64,000 nt of DNA from Crocodylus rhombifer (GCA_038503035.1 JAVSML010000027.1:778365-842364), one strand, 5' to 3'; positions 1 through 14,640 are shown, counted from the first letter of the stretch. Notes: a model not told the origin generated them from the sequence alone. Numbers and translations: made by a program.

Positions 1-250
1 GCTGTGTCTATATCCAAATCGCCGAATCTTCCCAAATCTCTCCGAATCAATTTGGAGGGTTCTGATTTGATTTGGAGAGATTAAAGGGTCTCCTGATTTT
101 ATTCAGATTCAGAGATTCAGCAACTGAATCAGGCCAAATCTCCACCGAATCTAATCGGACTAAAGCTTCACGTGGCCCTACTAGTTTGGTCTAAAGTTTC
201 CCTGTCAGCAGCAGGGAAGTCCCCAGGCTCTCCTACCAGGGATCACTAAC
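1..250. repeat. Unclassified repeat with iterated AAATC/CCGAATC motifs
   Basis: The first 160 bases repeat the words CCGAATC, AAATCTC and their complement GATTTGGAGAG several times in both orientations. This gives a low-complexity, partly self-complementary block, followed by an ordinary-looking tail (CACGTGGCCC to about 250). It looks like the end of an interspersed repeat cut by the window edge. I do not recognise the family. Confidence 0.4.
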
Positions 251-3051
251 AGCTGGATGCCCCATTGTATTTCAACATATATCAAACAAATGTTCTGATT
301 TTTCTAAAACAAAAACAGTTTTTGAATTTCCTCTCCATAGGAAATTCCAACACTTGCTTTGTGCTCTGAATTGAAACAAAATCTTAACTGGAATGTCCAA
401 ATTTCATTTTTCAATTAGCTAGACTGGAGGCCACAATCAGAACAATACCACACTCAGCTACACAATATAGAACCACAGTAAAAGACAGTCATACTCTTGA
501 AGAACCTGCACTGTAAACAGACAAGACAGATCACTTCTCTTTGTGCAAGTTCTCGAACCATACAAGATTCCAAGGCTAATAACATTTTCCTTCTTTAACA
601 CAGGTATAGATCTGCTGAAATTTACTCCTTATTTATACAGTAAGATGAAAATTAAAGTCAGATCTACATTATATCTCACTCTAATTCCAGGTAGATCTAC
701 AAATGGCAAACTTATTCATACTGCCAACATCTGCAAGCACCCACTGCCCCAACCTGGGCTGACAAGTACACTCCTCAGGGAACAAAACACATGTGTTTCA
801 GTACATAACAAACAGAGTTTGGCAAACAGAATGACAAAAACACTGGAGGGTGAGAGTGGAGGAAGAAGGGGGTAAAAGAAGAGAGGAACATTTATAAAAT
901 AAGGTGGAGACAAATTAATGAAAACAAGCAAAGAGAAAATAACTTTAAAAAGAAGATAAAAAAGGAAAATACAGAAAACAAACAAAAACAATCCTATTTT
1001 CCATATCTAAAGAAACATAACTGAACTTGCACAAACCCTTCTGTAACTTAATAATATTTCAGTGGCTCCCCACTTTGATTAAAACAAATAAATTTAACAA
1101 ACAGTTTTTCAGCATGGGAAGATTTTTTCCCCCATTTCTTCCTACTTAAATTTGAAAGAAATAGACACTTATTTATAAATAGAATTTAAAAAATATATTC
1201 TATTTAATGTTCCATTCCGTTATCTAACCATGCAAAAAAACCCTGAAAGTAGCTATATTTTCTCATATACAACACATCCAATATTTTTGAAAGTCAGAAT
1301 GAAGAAAAAAAAAAATTTCATTTTTCCTTGCAGTAAGTCACTGAGTAGCAACAGCTAGGGAACCATGCAGACTTTACTTTTGCTTTTGCCTAGCTGAAGC
1401 TTAAGCAGCAGAAATTGATGTTACTATATTTCTTTGTGTGTGTTGTATGCAAGAAAATATGGCAGTCTGTATTGCTTTTATGGTCCCTACATATTCACAT
1501 GATGAAATCAACATTAAAGAGTATATTTTTTGATCATAATACAAAGAAATCATTCATCTTTTTAAAACAGTAAAAGAAAAATCTCACATGCAAAAAGGCA
1601 AAACTTAGTCAAAACCATAAAGGAGACCTTGGTAATACATATGACAGAAATTTTTTCCAGTACATGCATTTCTCCAAGCAGAATGTCTAGTCCATAACTA
1701 CTTTGAGTTTACAATTATATTACAATTTATACTTAAGCAACGGTTGTTTGGAGCAAGTAAGCTATTGACATAGGAGAGAAAACAGTAAAGTCAGCACTGT
1801 CAGTACATATAACCACTACAAGCAGTAATAAGAGTTCTAACATACAGTACATGGGCCTACCTAAAACATCAACTAATACATGGTCTCATGGTTAAGAGGA
1901 CTACACAAGTTCCTTCTTTAAGGTACTGGTACATATTATTTTTGTTAGCAATGCCTACAATGTCAAGCAAGGTAGTCAAGCCATTTTGCTAGGCACTGCA
2001 CACACATAAGGAAAAAGATGGCTGCAGCTCCACAAAACGTGCACTGCTTTAAACACAAGTCAACAGGTGGGAATAGACAGATGGAAAAGGAGAGCACAAG
2101 TTAACAGTGAGAAAATTAAATATCAGTGTAATAGGGAGCAACCACAGTGCACAAGCTGCCTAGCCACTGCCAACTATATTTTAGGCAATCCAACAGAGGA
2201 GAGTTTAAATTTTCAAACTTATAATACTGAACTGTCTAACTTACAATACACAGAGAGTGTAGAAATCCCCATGTTTAAGTTGCCTAAGACTTCCTGTTAT
2301 ACTAGATTTTTTGCAACTTTTTTAAATATGTTCTCACACCTCCATTATTTGCAACACCCATTTTCAATTTGGCAGGGAGAAAAATGGGGCCTAAGAAATG
2401 CCTTCTCCTTGTACCATAAAATTCTGTTTAGGTTTTGATTAAATTTAAACTTGTGGAAGTCAGAATTTCCCTTCTGTGGCTTGTTTTTCTGAAGAAAATT
2501 TTGTCAGCCTGCCAAACTAATTATTGAATGCACAAATATTCTAAGACCTGATCAGCAGTGGCAAACGATGACACTGTTACTGAGAATGCCTAGGAACTGC
2601 TGGAGCAACAGCAGTGAAGGGAAAAGGAAAAACAATAAGGTCATATTCCCCCTCCCATCAGCCCTTAAACCCAGATCCTGGCCTGGGCAGCCCACCTTCT
2701 AACTCTGTGATAGCAGCCTTCTGCTGCCAACTAGCATGCATAGTTGCCACCAGAGGTTGGCAACAAAGGTTCAAAGTTCAACCCTTTCATGATGAGGAAG
2801 GTAGCTATTCTAAACTATTCTGGCTTTTCCTTCTGGCAATCATATGGAATTCCATTGGAAATGTCACTGAATATTGTAAAGCTGAAAAGTCACACACTCA
2901 GAATTTTGGAAAACACCAAAAACATTTATTATTAGATTACAAACTTAAGCAGTCCAAAATAGTGAAATGCCAGAAATGAAACAGAACATTCAATCTTAAT
3001 TTAGCCCTCCTGCAGGTACACACTAGAAAATAGTCTTTAGTAACAGGATTG

Positions 3052-3075
3052 TTTCTCTCTCTCTCTCCCTCTCTC
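3052..3075. repeat. (TC)n microsatellite
   Basis: A CT/TC dinucleotide run with one CC interruption, inside intron 3. Confidence 0.8.
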
Positions 3076-3633
3076 ATTCAGTGTACAAAACTCATGTACA
3101 GGATATACAAAAGGAAGACTTAAAGATGCATGAGCAACCTTAAATTAGCATTCCCAAATTTTCAAGACCAAGGCTCTGCTGCTTAAAAACATTCTTTTAA
3201 CATTTTTTCAAGCAATTTTTAAAGATGCACTTCATTTAGGAAAGATATCACTACCCAACATGCCAGAAAGAACTGGATGCTTGGAAGTAGTATCTCAAAG
3301 CATATGTATTTAATTTTGATGCACTTAGGTTCTTTTTTGATAAATATTCTAAATAATCAAACTTTGTGATATATTGGTTTTTTGACTGCTGGAGCCTCTT
3401 TCCATTGTATTTCTCATGGTAACTTGGTAACAATTCTGCAAACTCTCTTTTGGAGCCACTAGGGCAGATGAGTAAAAAAAATTTCACTCCTCAATGTCTT
3501 TTTTCTTTTTTCCTTTGAAGGCTGAGGGCTTCTCAAGAAAACCCCTTCCTTGCAGGGACATATGTTAGTGTCATAGAGGTCTAAAGCAACTCCATCCAAA
3601 ATTGAATTTATATGGGTGTTTCCTACCTGTGTA

Positions 3634-3649
3634 AACACACACACACACA
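3634..3649. repeat. (AC)n microsatellite
   Basis: A short uninterrupted AC dinucleotide run in intron 3. Confidence 0.75.
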
Positions 3650-6600
3650 AACCACTGTTGGTTTGGGGACAAACCTCAAAATTTCAGCCCAAAAGTTCTA
3701 AGTTCTAAAATGTAAATTATTAAGAATTAGAATAGAAACTATTATGCAACCTTAACCACAACAGTCCCTGTTGCTCCATAAGACTTGGTTAAGATGCCAA
3801 TGTCTTTCCATTATGATGGGCAAAGTATCCAGTGTTATTATAATAAAACCGCTATAGTTAATATCATGGACTTTAGGTAAAAAAGAAGATCTAACTCTCT
3901 GAGTTAATCTTGCTTCGAAAGCATTTATTGATCTTCCCTTTGCAGTACACTTCACCATTTCTGTAAAGCAATACTTTGGGGGATGGTGATGCAGGCAATG
4001 AATAAGTCACAATGGCAAGGGGGTAATAAATAATGACTGACAGATTTTTCCCAAGGATACAGCTCTGGTCTCCACAGTATAAAGATAACGTTAAAGGTGA
4101 CAGGCAACATGGATATATCCAGCACCAAAATAACGACTGGAAACCTGGAGTACCTCTAAAGGAAGTATAGCAGAACGAAAGAAAAACCAAGGGAAAAGAA
4201 AGATTAATTAATGAATTAAGGCAAATTTACAAAGGTATGACTATCAAAGCTTTGGATAAGCACAAACAGTTTAAGAGTCAAAAATCAAACTAAAAAAATG
4301 TTTAACACGTGTATGGTTATAAACACAGACACAAAGGTGTATACATACATATGTATCTTCAAATAAACCCCTTGCATGTTTTAGCAAATGGACCAGAGAC
4401 ACAGAAGCTGAAGAAAACCAAGGAAAAAAAAGCTATACTAGATTCTTCAATTAAGCTACTTTCAGCAACAAGACTTGTGATATGCTATGCCTTCTTGGTA
4501 TACAATGGCATCATTGTTTTAGATACCAAGAGGTCCAAGACAAAAAAGAGGCTAGTATAAAACCTTATCAAATAGAGTATATGCAATATGACTGACTATT
4601 TAGAGAATGATTAAGCCACAAAGTAAGGAACAACAGGAAAATATCTGACTGTGGACAATATGGAAGAAAACAAGAAAAGATGACAAGAAAAGGCAGAACA
4701 CACAGAAACATTAGGAAAGGACGAAAAGCACTCGGTTGTGTTCCATCTTTCACACTTTATCATTTAGTGACATTTTACTACAGCGCTGAGAAAACTACCA
4801 TAGCTCCCACTGCACTGCTTAAAAAATACACATGCCTCTAAGCTTAATAAAACTGAAATGCTAATTTTAGTTTTTTAAAAATGCTATGACTTCAAAAATG
4901 CTATGACTTGCTTCTCATGGAGTAAGTCGCCACAGAAAAATATAGCAATACAGCCTTTTAAAACATAACAACAAAAAACTCAACACGGACTCATCAAAAC
5001 TCTTTAAAAAAAGCATCCTGTCATGTTGTTATGCAACATTCCATTTTTACCTTTTTATGTTTATATAGATTCTTTTAACTGTTTCTTATTCATAATATAC
5101 AAGGAAGGTATTAATTGGGAATAAAAATAAACATATTCTTCAGATTTTTAATGTATAAGAAACCCATAATATAAAAAATCTGAATAACTTTTGGTCTTCT
5201 AAATCAAAAAAGTATTGGAAATTAAAATTAAATATCTTTTCAATCACACACTTGCAAATTTAACTCAGCTCAAATTTAATAAAAGGGGCACATAAAAATG
5301 ATTCAGTGGTTAATCTTGGATAAGTTCTTTGAAAACAAGTATTAAGTGGTCTACAAAATTAAAATACACTCTAAATAAATTTACTTTCTTCATGAAATAT
5401 TTCTTTCACTCTGAAACCACAAGAGTTTCCTCTCATAATCCACCTAGATGAAATATCACATAAGTTTTTTAAGGTTTCTTTTTTTTTGGTAGTGTTGTAA
5501 AATAATCATTGACATTTTAATTAAAAAAAAAAAAGAAATTTATGTAGAATAAACAGGACATTTCCTGTAAGAGTCTGCAGTGGCCACTCTGTCACTTCAT
5601 TGTACAATCTTGGTAAATTATGCAGGTTCTCACTAGACAGAGCAGCTATAATTCACTGTCTCCAATAATGTAATCTACATTTATCACTATTTTAATTAAA
5701 CTGAATTTAATTTGCTAGTCTCATTGCAAGAAAATATACCTTATTCCATTTTTTCAATACACAACATCTTGAGTGTCTCAGAGGTTACATTTTAAAATTA
5801 AATATGTTTCCCCACTGTAAACTGGACCTTACCTAAGAAAAGAAGGTTGTATTTGCCTTCTTTATTTAAAAGAAAATCATTTAAACAATAGAAATTTCAT
5901 TATATTGCCAAAGTTCCCATTGGCTTTACCTAAAAAAGGTATGAGTGCTAAAGGAGGTGGACTGATAGCTTGCATCTAAAACATTTAAAACGGTGCTTAA
6001 AATATTAGTTTAATGCACTAGAAAGAAAAATCAAACTACCCCCTTACACTGCTGGTCAACATCTGACATTTCTTCATTATATACCAATATTATTTTTTGG
6101 GTCACTTTAAAAATTAGAAGACTTTACAAGAACAACTGCAGAATTCTTATGCAATCCTTGGCATCCATGTAAACAAACAGATGCTCTAGATTTGGCTTGT
6201 ATCCTAAAAGCCAAGGGAAACATATAAAGGTAGTTCAAAACACAGTATTAAGGACATAAAATGAACACGAGTAGTTATTTTGTTCAGAAACACGTCCCAC
6301 CTTTTTTAACTTCTGTAATCTATGGCAGTCCCAAAACAATAAATAGATTTTGGGGCACATCTCCTATATTATCTGGCACTCACTAGGTGCCATAATTGAT
6401 GCTTCAAACAGCATTCCAGTATATAAAACCATGTATGTTAGTGAAAAGTGAAGACCTGATATAACTAGAAGCTAAAGCTTATACATAAGCTTGGTAGGCA
6501 AAAATCAAAGCTTCTACTCATTACTCTTTCAAAGCAGCTCACCTCTGACCAGAAGGGGCCATTTTAATTTAGTCTTCTTTTATTATCAGATCTCAAATAC

Positions 6601-7030
6601 TGCCAAGAGTGGCTTGTGACACAGACTACTACCTACTACAAATGAAACTCCTATCACTTATGACAGAAAAACATGGTACAAAGCTGGTGCATTAAACAAC
6701 CTACTGTTCCAAAAGTACTAAGGGATGTGGGCAGTCATGTTTAACACAAATCATCAGAGATACAGGAATGTTTTGAATAGCCATCAATGGTTACATCATT
6801 AAAGATAATTTACTGCAATGACTTATGATTTTCAATTCATAGAAGTGCATTAAGAGTGTGTTCTACACTTAAATTAACACTCCCCATCATAAAATAAAGC
6901 CATTTAACTTTTCATAGAGTGACTTTTATGATGCTGTTAAAGTGGGAACTAATTGTAGTTAAAACGTTTATTTTTAAAAGGTCACACCTTTTTATTGTAG
7001 CTGATAATATTGAAATGGGATTCTGGTATT

Positions 7031-7043
7031 GTGTGTGTGTGTG
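7031..7043. repeat. (GT)n microsatellite
   Basis: A short GT run followed by GCACACGT, making a small alternating purine-pyrimidine stretch. Confidence 0.7.
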
Positions 7044-8645
7044 CACACGTACATGAGAGAATATGTTTTTAAGTACAAGCCCAATCCAGTAAGTCTTACT
7101 TTTAGCATAAAAAGTTGTTTGCATATTAAATTATAGTAAGATATACAAATAAATCTAAATTACAAATTAGTTTGGAAGACAAATCAATGCTAATGAACAA
7201 CAATTACTTCAGCCACTGTGTGAATTACTACACTATCATTAATAAAACTTAGGGATTCAATTGAGAAGCAAGTATGAGTTGCAGGCAGACCACATAAGGT
7301 TCAGTTGAGTAGTGCAGATAAACACAAAAAGCCAAGTTTAAAATTGTTTAAATGTGAAATTCTATATCAAGCCAAAGCCTCACAAAGTGCTTGTAGAGCT
7401 CAGAAGGTTCCATCTACCTTAAACTGCTAAAATGAGTATGTGATAAAATTAAAGAACTGCAAGTGAAAAATGACAAGAGATATCTAAAAAATCTGAAAGA
7501 AGATTCAGAGTGGTCTCTTTTGTTCCCCTGCTTCATTGCAAAGCATGCAATAGTGTCAAAAAGTTTCCTTAAAAAAATAGGACTCTTGTCTGTGCTAAAA
7601 ATAAAGCTAACATTGTGTTCTTTACCTGAAAACTGCTTATCAACAAACTACAGAGGGCACTGTTGTATCAACTTTGGAGCTTTACAGTGGCAGTATGGCC
7701 CAAGAAAAGGAAACTGTCAAAAAATCCAGTGTTTGGAGGATGCAAATAAACTAAACCTAATACAAGAGTAAGGCAAAAGGCAAAAAGATTGAAGTGGTAT
7801 TTCTGAAGAGGACTGGACTTAAAAAAAAAAAGAAAAGAAAAGAAAGGGGAAAAAACTTCACATAACAGACTGTCAAACTGAAAAGAATACTGCAATGCAC
7901 ACATTTGGCATTTTCCTTTGTAGCGCTTCCCATCGAAAAGGTAACTAATCATAGCACCTCCTTATCCTTTGCAAACAGCAACCTATTACTGGAATCCTGG
8001 TCACAATCAATATGAAAATGAGTGTGGACTGTTATGCAATTCTTCTATAATTCTATCAACAAGAAGAATACCTTCTCACTGAACAGTTTGTTGAAAAGGC
8101 CAATTCTATGTTTTTTGTTTTGTTTTTAGAATAGCAACTACAAATCAATCATTTCTATTTTAAAAGGGGTACTGCTTGGGAAATATATATTGAATGAAAC
8201 TCAAGCTTTTTAAGAAGGAATATAAATCAAATATACTGATCAGCAACAATGCATGTCCAGTTCAGCATATAAGAGACAAATTATTGTTACATTTATGCAG
8301 TCATCTTAAATTATACTAATTCTGTATTTAAGTAAAAAATACTTTATAAGAAGTGTAAGAGAGAAATAATTATGAAGAAAAATTTGATAAATGCTTTATT
8401 GTTAAATTAGATGAAACTCTCCTGCCCCTGACTACATCTTATTGGAACTAACCCATGATTACATTTCATTAAATTCTAATAAATTTTAAAATGTACATTA
8501 CTGTTGGTTAATGAGGGTAGTGTAAACAAAATGAAACAGCCAGCTACCTCAGCAAGAGTAACATTTATTTTTAATTATATTTTTCATTTTTATCCTTAAA
8601 AACCATACTGAAATTGTCAACTAGGAAAACAAACATGAACACACT

Positions 8646-9040
8646 GGTGTGTTTACAAGACATTTATTGAGGAGTAGCTCCACAGTAAAATGTTACCAGC
8701 TACACATACGACGCTATTAGGAAGAAGTAAACTAACTCTGCTGTAAGACAGTATTGCCAAACACAAAGTACTATCCTACGGCAGAATTATTTACTCCACC
8801 ACAACACATACGTTGATGCTGACATGGCTGGCTGGGGCACAAGGGTGCTTCAGTCCGGGAGGTGCCTGCCAGCTAGCTCTGCACTGAAGCACCGTCTGCA
8901 GCACACTGAACTAGGTTGGAGCAGCCCCAGGCTGGCAGCTGGAGCTGCTCTGCCCCAGCTCAATGTGTTGCAGTCCTGCAGGCATGTGCAAACAGCACAC
9001 CTGGGAGCAATAAACTCCAACTAGAACTGCATGTAGACAT
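8646..9040. mobile_element. Probable hAT-like non-autonomous element
   Basis: The right end carries GCATGTAGACATGC (near 9030), a terminal motif of the CTACAYG type also seen in other inverted-repeat elements of this window. The left end has GTGTGTTTACAAGAC, an imperfect inverted match. The interior is richer in G+C than the flanks (notably 8830-9000). The weak 66-residue frame at 8824-9024 lies inside it and is not a gene. The boundaries are approximate. Confidence 0.45.
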
Positions 9041-12000
9041 GCTCACTGCCTCCAATGTAATTCATTTAAATCTGGGAAGAAAATAGTGACTGGTCACTGC
9101 TGTAGCACTGTAGTGTACCTCAAGCAGGTTGGTTGCAGTAGTAGGAAAGACCTCAGGGTTTTTGGGTTTTTTTATGAACATTAGCCCTACCTATTAGGAA
9201 ACCCAAAGAAATGGGCTACCAAACTGCATTCAAGCTACAATATAAATCTGACAAAGCAAACAGCTGCTTATGAAAGCTTATTATGTCTCTCTGAATTCAT
9301 CTATTAAGTGCCCCGTTTTCTGCCAATATAAATATATGAATAAATTCTCAGACAACAGGCAAAAATGTTCAAGTGACCAGAGGTATGCTATTGGGAGACA
9401 AAGTAGAAAACTGTTTATCAACTACCGGTGTTTAAGTGATTAACAACAGACATTGCTTGGCAGCATGCATGCTCAGAAACATACTGGTATAAGTGATACA
9501 GCTATGGAAAATATTGCATTCCTAGGCCTCCAAATGGATAGAAATCAACATGAGACCAGAACAACACAAAAAACTATGAATTTGACCAACATACAACATG
9601 TTTAGCAAATCAGAACCAAAAGTGGCACCAGTCAAAAAAAAACTAGAGGATATCTGTGTTTGCAAAACATTTCCATGCTTTGTTATCTTGAGTTTTTAAG
9701 CAGACCATGCAACACAAGGACTAATCCAAAATCTATAGAAGGCAAAGGAAAAATCTGAAATTATTACACATTTGACTTGATCTACTTCACTATAAAATTA
9801 AAAGTTGTGTGATTATTAAAGAAACTGTATATTGTTAGTTCATTAAAATCCAACATGTAGCAGCCCATTTTCTGCTATACAGAAAAACCGCTTCTGTTTT
9901 ATTCCATTAAATTATTAATTCATAATCTTTGACCAGTATCTTTTTAAACTAATAGCTTTTATTAGGTATTAGTTAGGACCTCATAAATAGGAGGAATATA
10001 TTTTTAATAAAAGCTGAACATGCATCCTATAAAAACTTGAATAATATAAATGAAGTTCATTATTGAAGAAATACATAGTTTCTATCAAAAAATAAATTCA
10101 TTTTAATTCAGAGAAATGCTGTTCTCCATTCTTATTTTGACAGGCCTGCAATTGGTTCCAAATGCTTCCATTATTGAGGCTGTTGAATCTATGCATGTCA
10201 CTTTGAGAACAATTCCAATGAAATCCAAGAAAAAAAGTTTTGATAACTTTTACAAAATTGATTTGAACAATTTAATGCATTTTTCCATTTAGCTATGATG
10301 CTGAGTGCCAAAATGTTAGTATATAACTTTCTAAATATTCAAGTTATTTAACAAGATCTGTAAGGTTACAATCTCCCTATCCAATGCAGCATATTAAAGC
10401 AAATTTTAGCTAACTAATTTATTCAAAGCTTGATTGCGAGCAATAGCTACTAGAAGAAATACAGCATTGTTGATTCATATACAAGCATTTCACTTAACTA
10501 CATTGGATAATAGCAGTGCTCCTAAAGAGTATAAAAGCAAAGTGATTAGCAGTCATTACTGTTAATTAGTGTTCACTTTACATTGATAGGGATGAACCTC
10601 TTCTGTGCTAAATGAATGGAAAGTTTCTATCTGAAGGTTTGCCAAACCTGGCCTAGGTAAGTACTGAAATAAACAGTCATCTACCAGTAAGCAGGAAGAA
10701 AAAAAAAAACAACCTAGAGACGGATCAGCATCCAATTAGTGAGACTCGGTTTTTAAACAGGAAAAGGTTTGAAGGGAATGAGTAAAACTGGAAACTCATA
10801 CTTCACATTCTGCAATCTCACTGATAAAAGGAGGAAATGTGTGTTTATCAAACTTGCTGTGAGTGCACAGTTCATTTGGCGTCCTGTAAACAATTCCTGG
10901 CTGCCCATTTCCAAATGCATGTGAGAATCTTGCGGACCCAGAACATCATATTCAGCAGGCAAGGTCACACTAGAGATGCCCTGGAAATGGGAAATTAGGA
11001 AAACCTGGCAATCAGAGATTTAAGCCTGACCAGAAAAAGCCCTAAGGCTTGCTTACCGTCTTTCACCACTAGCCTAGCTGTCTCTGCACATTCAGGATTA
11101 ACCCAACAGGACTTAGAGTGAAGGAAAACAATTCCACCACACACCTAACAAGGAGAAATACACTGGCATTCTTGTTTACACAAAGTTTGACATTTCTCAC
11201 GGTAAGAAGCCACCTCTGAAACGCTACTTAAGGATTCTCCTCCAGAAGGAAAACAGACCCCTCCATTTCATATAAAACAGAAAGCATGGCTGACCTCCCG
11301 TTTATTAGCAGGTTTCCTCATTCCTCCCCTCCACCCACAACACACACAAATTCTGGCTAAAAAACAAACTTCAACTTATAAACAAAAACAGAAGTAAACA
11401 TAATTTTACATAAAGCTAGCCACCTGACTACTTCCCTTCTTGGATTAGTTAACCAATAGACTCATTGTTAATAACTATTGTGAACCCTATTACAAGTGAA
11501 GAAATTCTGCTCTAAAACTAACAAAAGAAAAATCGCTGGCCAGTAAGAATCAATCATAACATGGTTGCTCATGGATAATGGAAGATTCTTGCAGGACAAA
11601 ACCTAGTCATTCTAACAGGGAAAAGACGTTACTGTTTAATGCACAAAAAACACACGCAGACCTTTGTGCTGAAAAATGTATACCTTAAGGAAAAGTGCAG
11701 TTATTTACTTCTCTCTCACCACTGGTCAACAGTTTCACTGCCCAAAGCACCACTGTTACCATCCCAGTGAAACATCCACAGGAGTTTTTTAATAGATACT
11801 GTGATAGCAAGTTTGCCTAATCAACATGATCAGTCCCATCCCTAAAAATAACTACTATTATAGTGTTTCTCAATGCTGCTTTATCAAACTAAGCACTACA
11901 AATATAATTGTAGATCTTAATGACTTCACTGCATACAAAAGTTAATCAATCAAAAAAATCAAACCTATAGCCCCCATTGGTTTGTAACTGCTTTAAAGTC

Positions 12001-12282
12001 TGGACAAATCTATGGCTAATGCCTTCACAGAACTGCATAGAAAGAGACCTGCTACAATTTCTATGTTCTGCAATTTTAACTAGAAATATCATGAAGGTTT
12101 AAAGGAATCAGTATACAGATTCAACACTTATCCAATATCAAAATGGTAATAGAGAACAACCACCTAGGTTCTGAGAATGGAGAAATGGAGTGTGGGCCTC
12201 ATGGTATGGGGCCTATGCTATATTTCTGGTCGTCCATTTCTCCATTAATAGAGAGAGGAAGGTATTTACCCATCTAAGAGTT

Positions 12283-12345
12283 GATAGGTTGCTCAGTTAG
12301 TTAAGTGTAAAGAACACAGAGGTTGTAAGGTTAAAGACTGTAAAA
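12283..12345 (+). repeat. tRNA-like fragment (degenerate tRNA pseudogene or SINE head)
   Basis: GGTTGCTCAGTTAGTTAAG resembles a tRNA D-arm with the internal A box. About 35 bases further, GGTTGTAAGGTTAAAGAC resembles a T-arm/B box, but the usual GGTTCRA core is mutated. The spacing suits a tRNA-derived sequence. A stable cloverleaf is not evident, so a functional tRNA is unlikely. Confidence 0.35.
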
Positions 12346-13479
12346 GACTGTAGATTATATTAATACAAACACAGCAATTCATCCCAACCTAAAAGGTACA
12401 GTTACATTAATCAAATTCTCCTTTCAATATTGTAGTATCATCTTTCCACTCACAAATGTGTAAGTACAGACAGTGAAGTATACTTTCCTCTCAGTGCCCA
12501 CATGCAACATGACTCAGAGAAATGTTAGCATCACTAAGAGAACACTGCACGTCATGAACTATTACTTAATTTTGAAAGGGGAGGTCGTAATGAATTTAGC
12601 AACAGAATCAATGCTTTGAAAAATCCATATCTTAAAACAAAAAAAGGGAGAAAAATACTTTGGTTTAAGTACCTATAGTAATATTTTCAAGTTGATCTAT
12701 GGGACAAACCTTTAAAAACACTTTTACAAATTGTGAATAACTCAAACACACTGTAAATAACATTTCAGATAGACAATGAAGAACTTTAATATTGTCCTAG
12801 AATGTTTGATCAAAGAAAAATAGCATGGTTAGCTATTGATTCAGCTGTACAAATATTTAACTATACGTTCTGCAAATAGACAGTGCTTTAAATACAGCAA
12901 CACCAGTGAACAGTTCACCAAAAATATAACTGTTGAAATGAGTCTATTGTCACAATACAAAATACTCAGCATTTGTTTATCATGATCCTATTAGTAGCTA
13001 TACTGGTACATAATATAATATGTATTACATATTATTTATAATTAGTATATTAATATTACATACCTGCCCTAGGAAACACGTTACGTAAGTAATTACCAAT
13101 CAAAAACAGTTTACCTACATCCTAGCACCATTATACCAAGAAGTTTGAACTTATATTAGACATAGGAAGCCCTCTTGATAATAGCTATAAAATATTAGTA
13201 AGTTGGGTATTGGGAGCTAGTTGGTCATTAATTCTATGGTTCATTTTTTTGTACGCTGTTAAAATTTACAGTCATCACTAAAAAATAATACACACTCAGC
13301 CTCCAAACTGAAACTCCTGACAATTCAAAAGTTATGAAATAACAATAGTTTTAAAAAAAAACCCAAAAACTTCTAGCTTTATGTCAAGAATACACAAGCT
13401 ATACCACTTTCACATACTCTAACCTAAACTACTTCAGATGACTGGAAAAAAATTAAATTCATATGGAAATAAGAACACA

Positions 13480-14640
13480 TTTTTAGAGATGTACTGATAC
13501 ATCAATCTGATATCAGATTGGCACCAATATAAAGAAAATTGATTGTATTGGAAATCAGGCTGATGTGTCTGATATTTTGGCCAATAAATGCCCATGCATG
13601 CATGCAGCCATAGCACAGCATGCAGACAGCAAAGAGCACAGTCCAGCAGCATGGAGAGTTGCATGCAGCCAGTAAGTCTGTTGTGGTAGAATAGTTGTGG
13701 GGAGGGAAGAGGCATGTGGGAAGCAGATCAACGTCCTCACAGTGATTGAGGGAGTGGGCAGGGACTGGGGCTGCCCAGCCAGGGTAGGGCACGGGATGGA
13801 GCCATGGCTCATCTGGGAGGGGTTGGGGTAGGGGGGCAGCTCCTGCCACTGTGTGCATCCTGGGATGGCATGGGAGGAGTGTGCTCATGGATCTGCGTGG
13901 GAGGGGGAAAGGGGCTAGGGCCAGGGCTGCGCTCTCCCCGGCATGTGGGGGCTGCCCTTGAGGCTGCACTTGGGGTGGGTGGTGACAGCAAGATTTGGGG
14001 TTGCTGCAGCCCCCCCATAACTCCCTTTCCAGCACCGCCACCCGCCTTGAGCAGAGCCCCAGCCCAACCCCCCCCATGCACCAGAGGGTTCCTGCCGTAG
14101 CCCCAGCCTGCAGCTGCAGCCCACCCCAACCCCCCATGAAGATCCAGGGCCACATGCCCCCCCATCCCGTGCTCCCCAGACAAGCCACAGCTCCATCTCA
14201 AACCCCCCCAATCCGCCTGGGCAGCACCTGCCCCAGCCCCACTCCCTCCCTCAATGGCCTCCCTCATTGGCCTTGATCTGCCCCCCCCCACTCCTTCCAT
14301 CTCCCCTCCCCATCCACAACAGACTTATCAGCTGTTGGGAGCTCTCCATGCCCTACACTTCAGTCAGCCTTCTGGAGCTCCAGCAGGTTTCAGGTTCGCA
14401 GTTGTGTAACACGGGCTCTTGCAGAGGGGGTCTTTCACTGTGCCACAACTAAGCAGCAGAGAGAAGCAGCAGCAGTAATTCAGTCCTAGCATCTGCCTGC
14501 CTCCAACCCGAGCAAACTCATTCCTGCTCCCCCTGCCTGAAAACATTGCCACCCCGTGTTCTAGGTTGTTCCATGACAGCAGGAGATGGGGCCTAATAGG
14601 TTATTGAGCTGTTAGTTATTGTGACATTATGCCTAAAGAA
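13480..14640. repeat. Unclassified interspersed repeat with a C-rich core
   Basis: The left edge has overlapping self-complementary words (TGATACATCA, TGATATCAGA, CTGATATT) of the kind found at the ends of some DNA transposons. From 13730 to 14320 the plus strand is rich in GGGG/CCCC runs and stands out sharply against the AT-rich intron. Several frames of 60-228 codons on both strands arise here because stops are rare; their glycine-, proline- and alanine-rich translations show no domain. I found no matching right terminus, so it may be truncated or composite. Confidence 0.45.

Noticed and set aside
3251..3650. Minus-strand frames near 3.3-3.6 kb, checked as DPH6 exon 4 because of a Lys/Glu-rich stretch
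   Set aside because: The residues do not continue into the conserved AILSDYQ-type sequence expected after KLVK.
10753..10981. Minus-strand open frame preceded by a plausible acceptor (CTAATTTCCCATTTCCAG) that could be an extra DPH6 exon
   Set aside because: The translation (SVTLPAEYDVLGPQ and following) does not match DPH6 or any family I know, and no matching donor in phase was evident.
13502..14300. Several frames of 85-228 codons on both strands
   Set aside because: They sit in a C/G-run block within a repeat-like region; translations are low in complexity and overlap one another on opposite strands.
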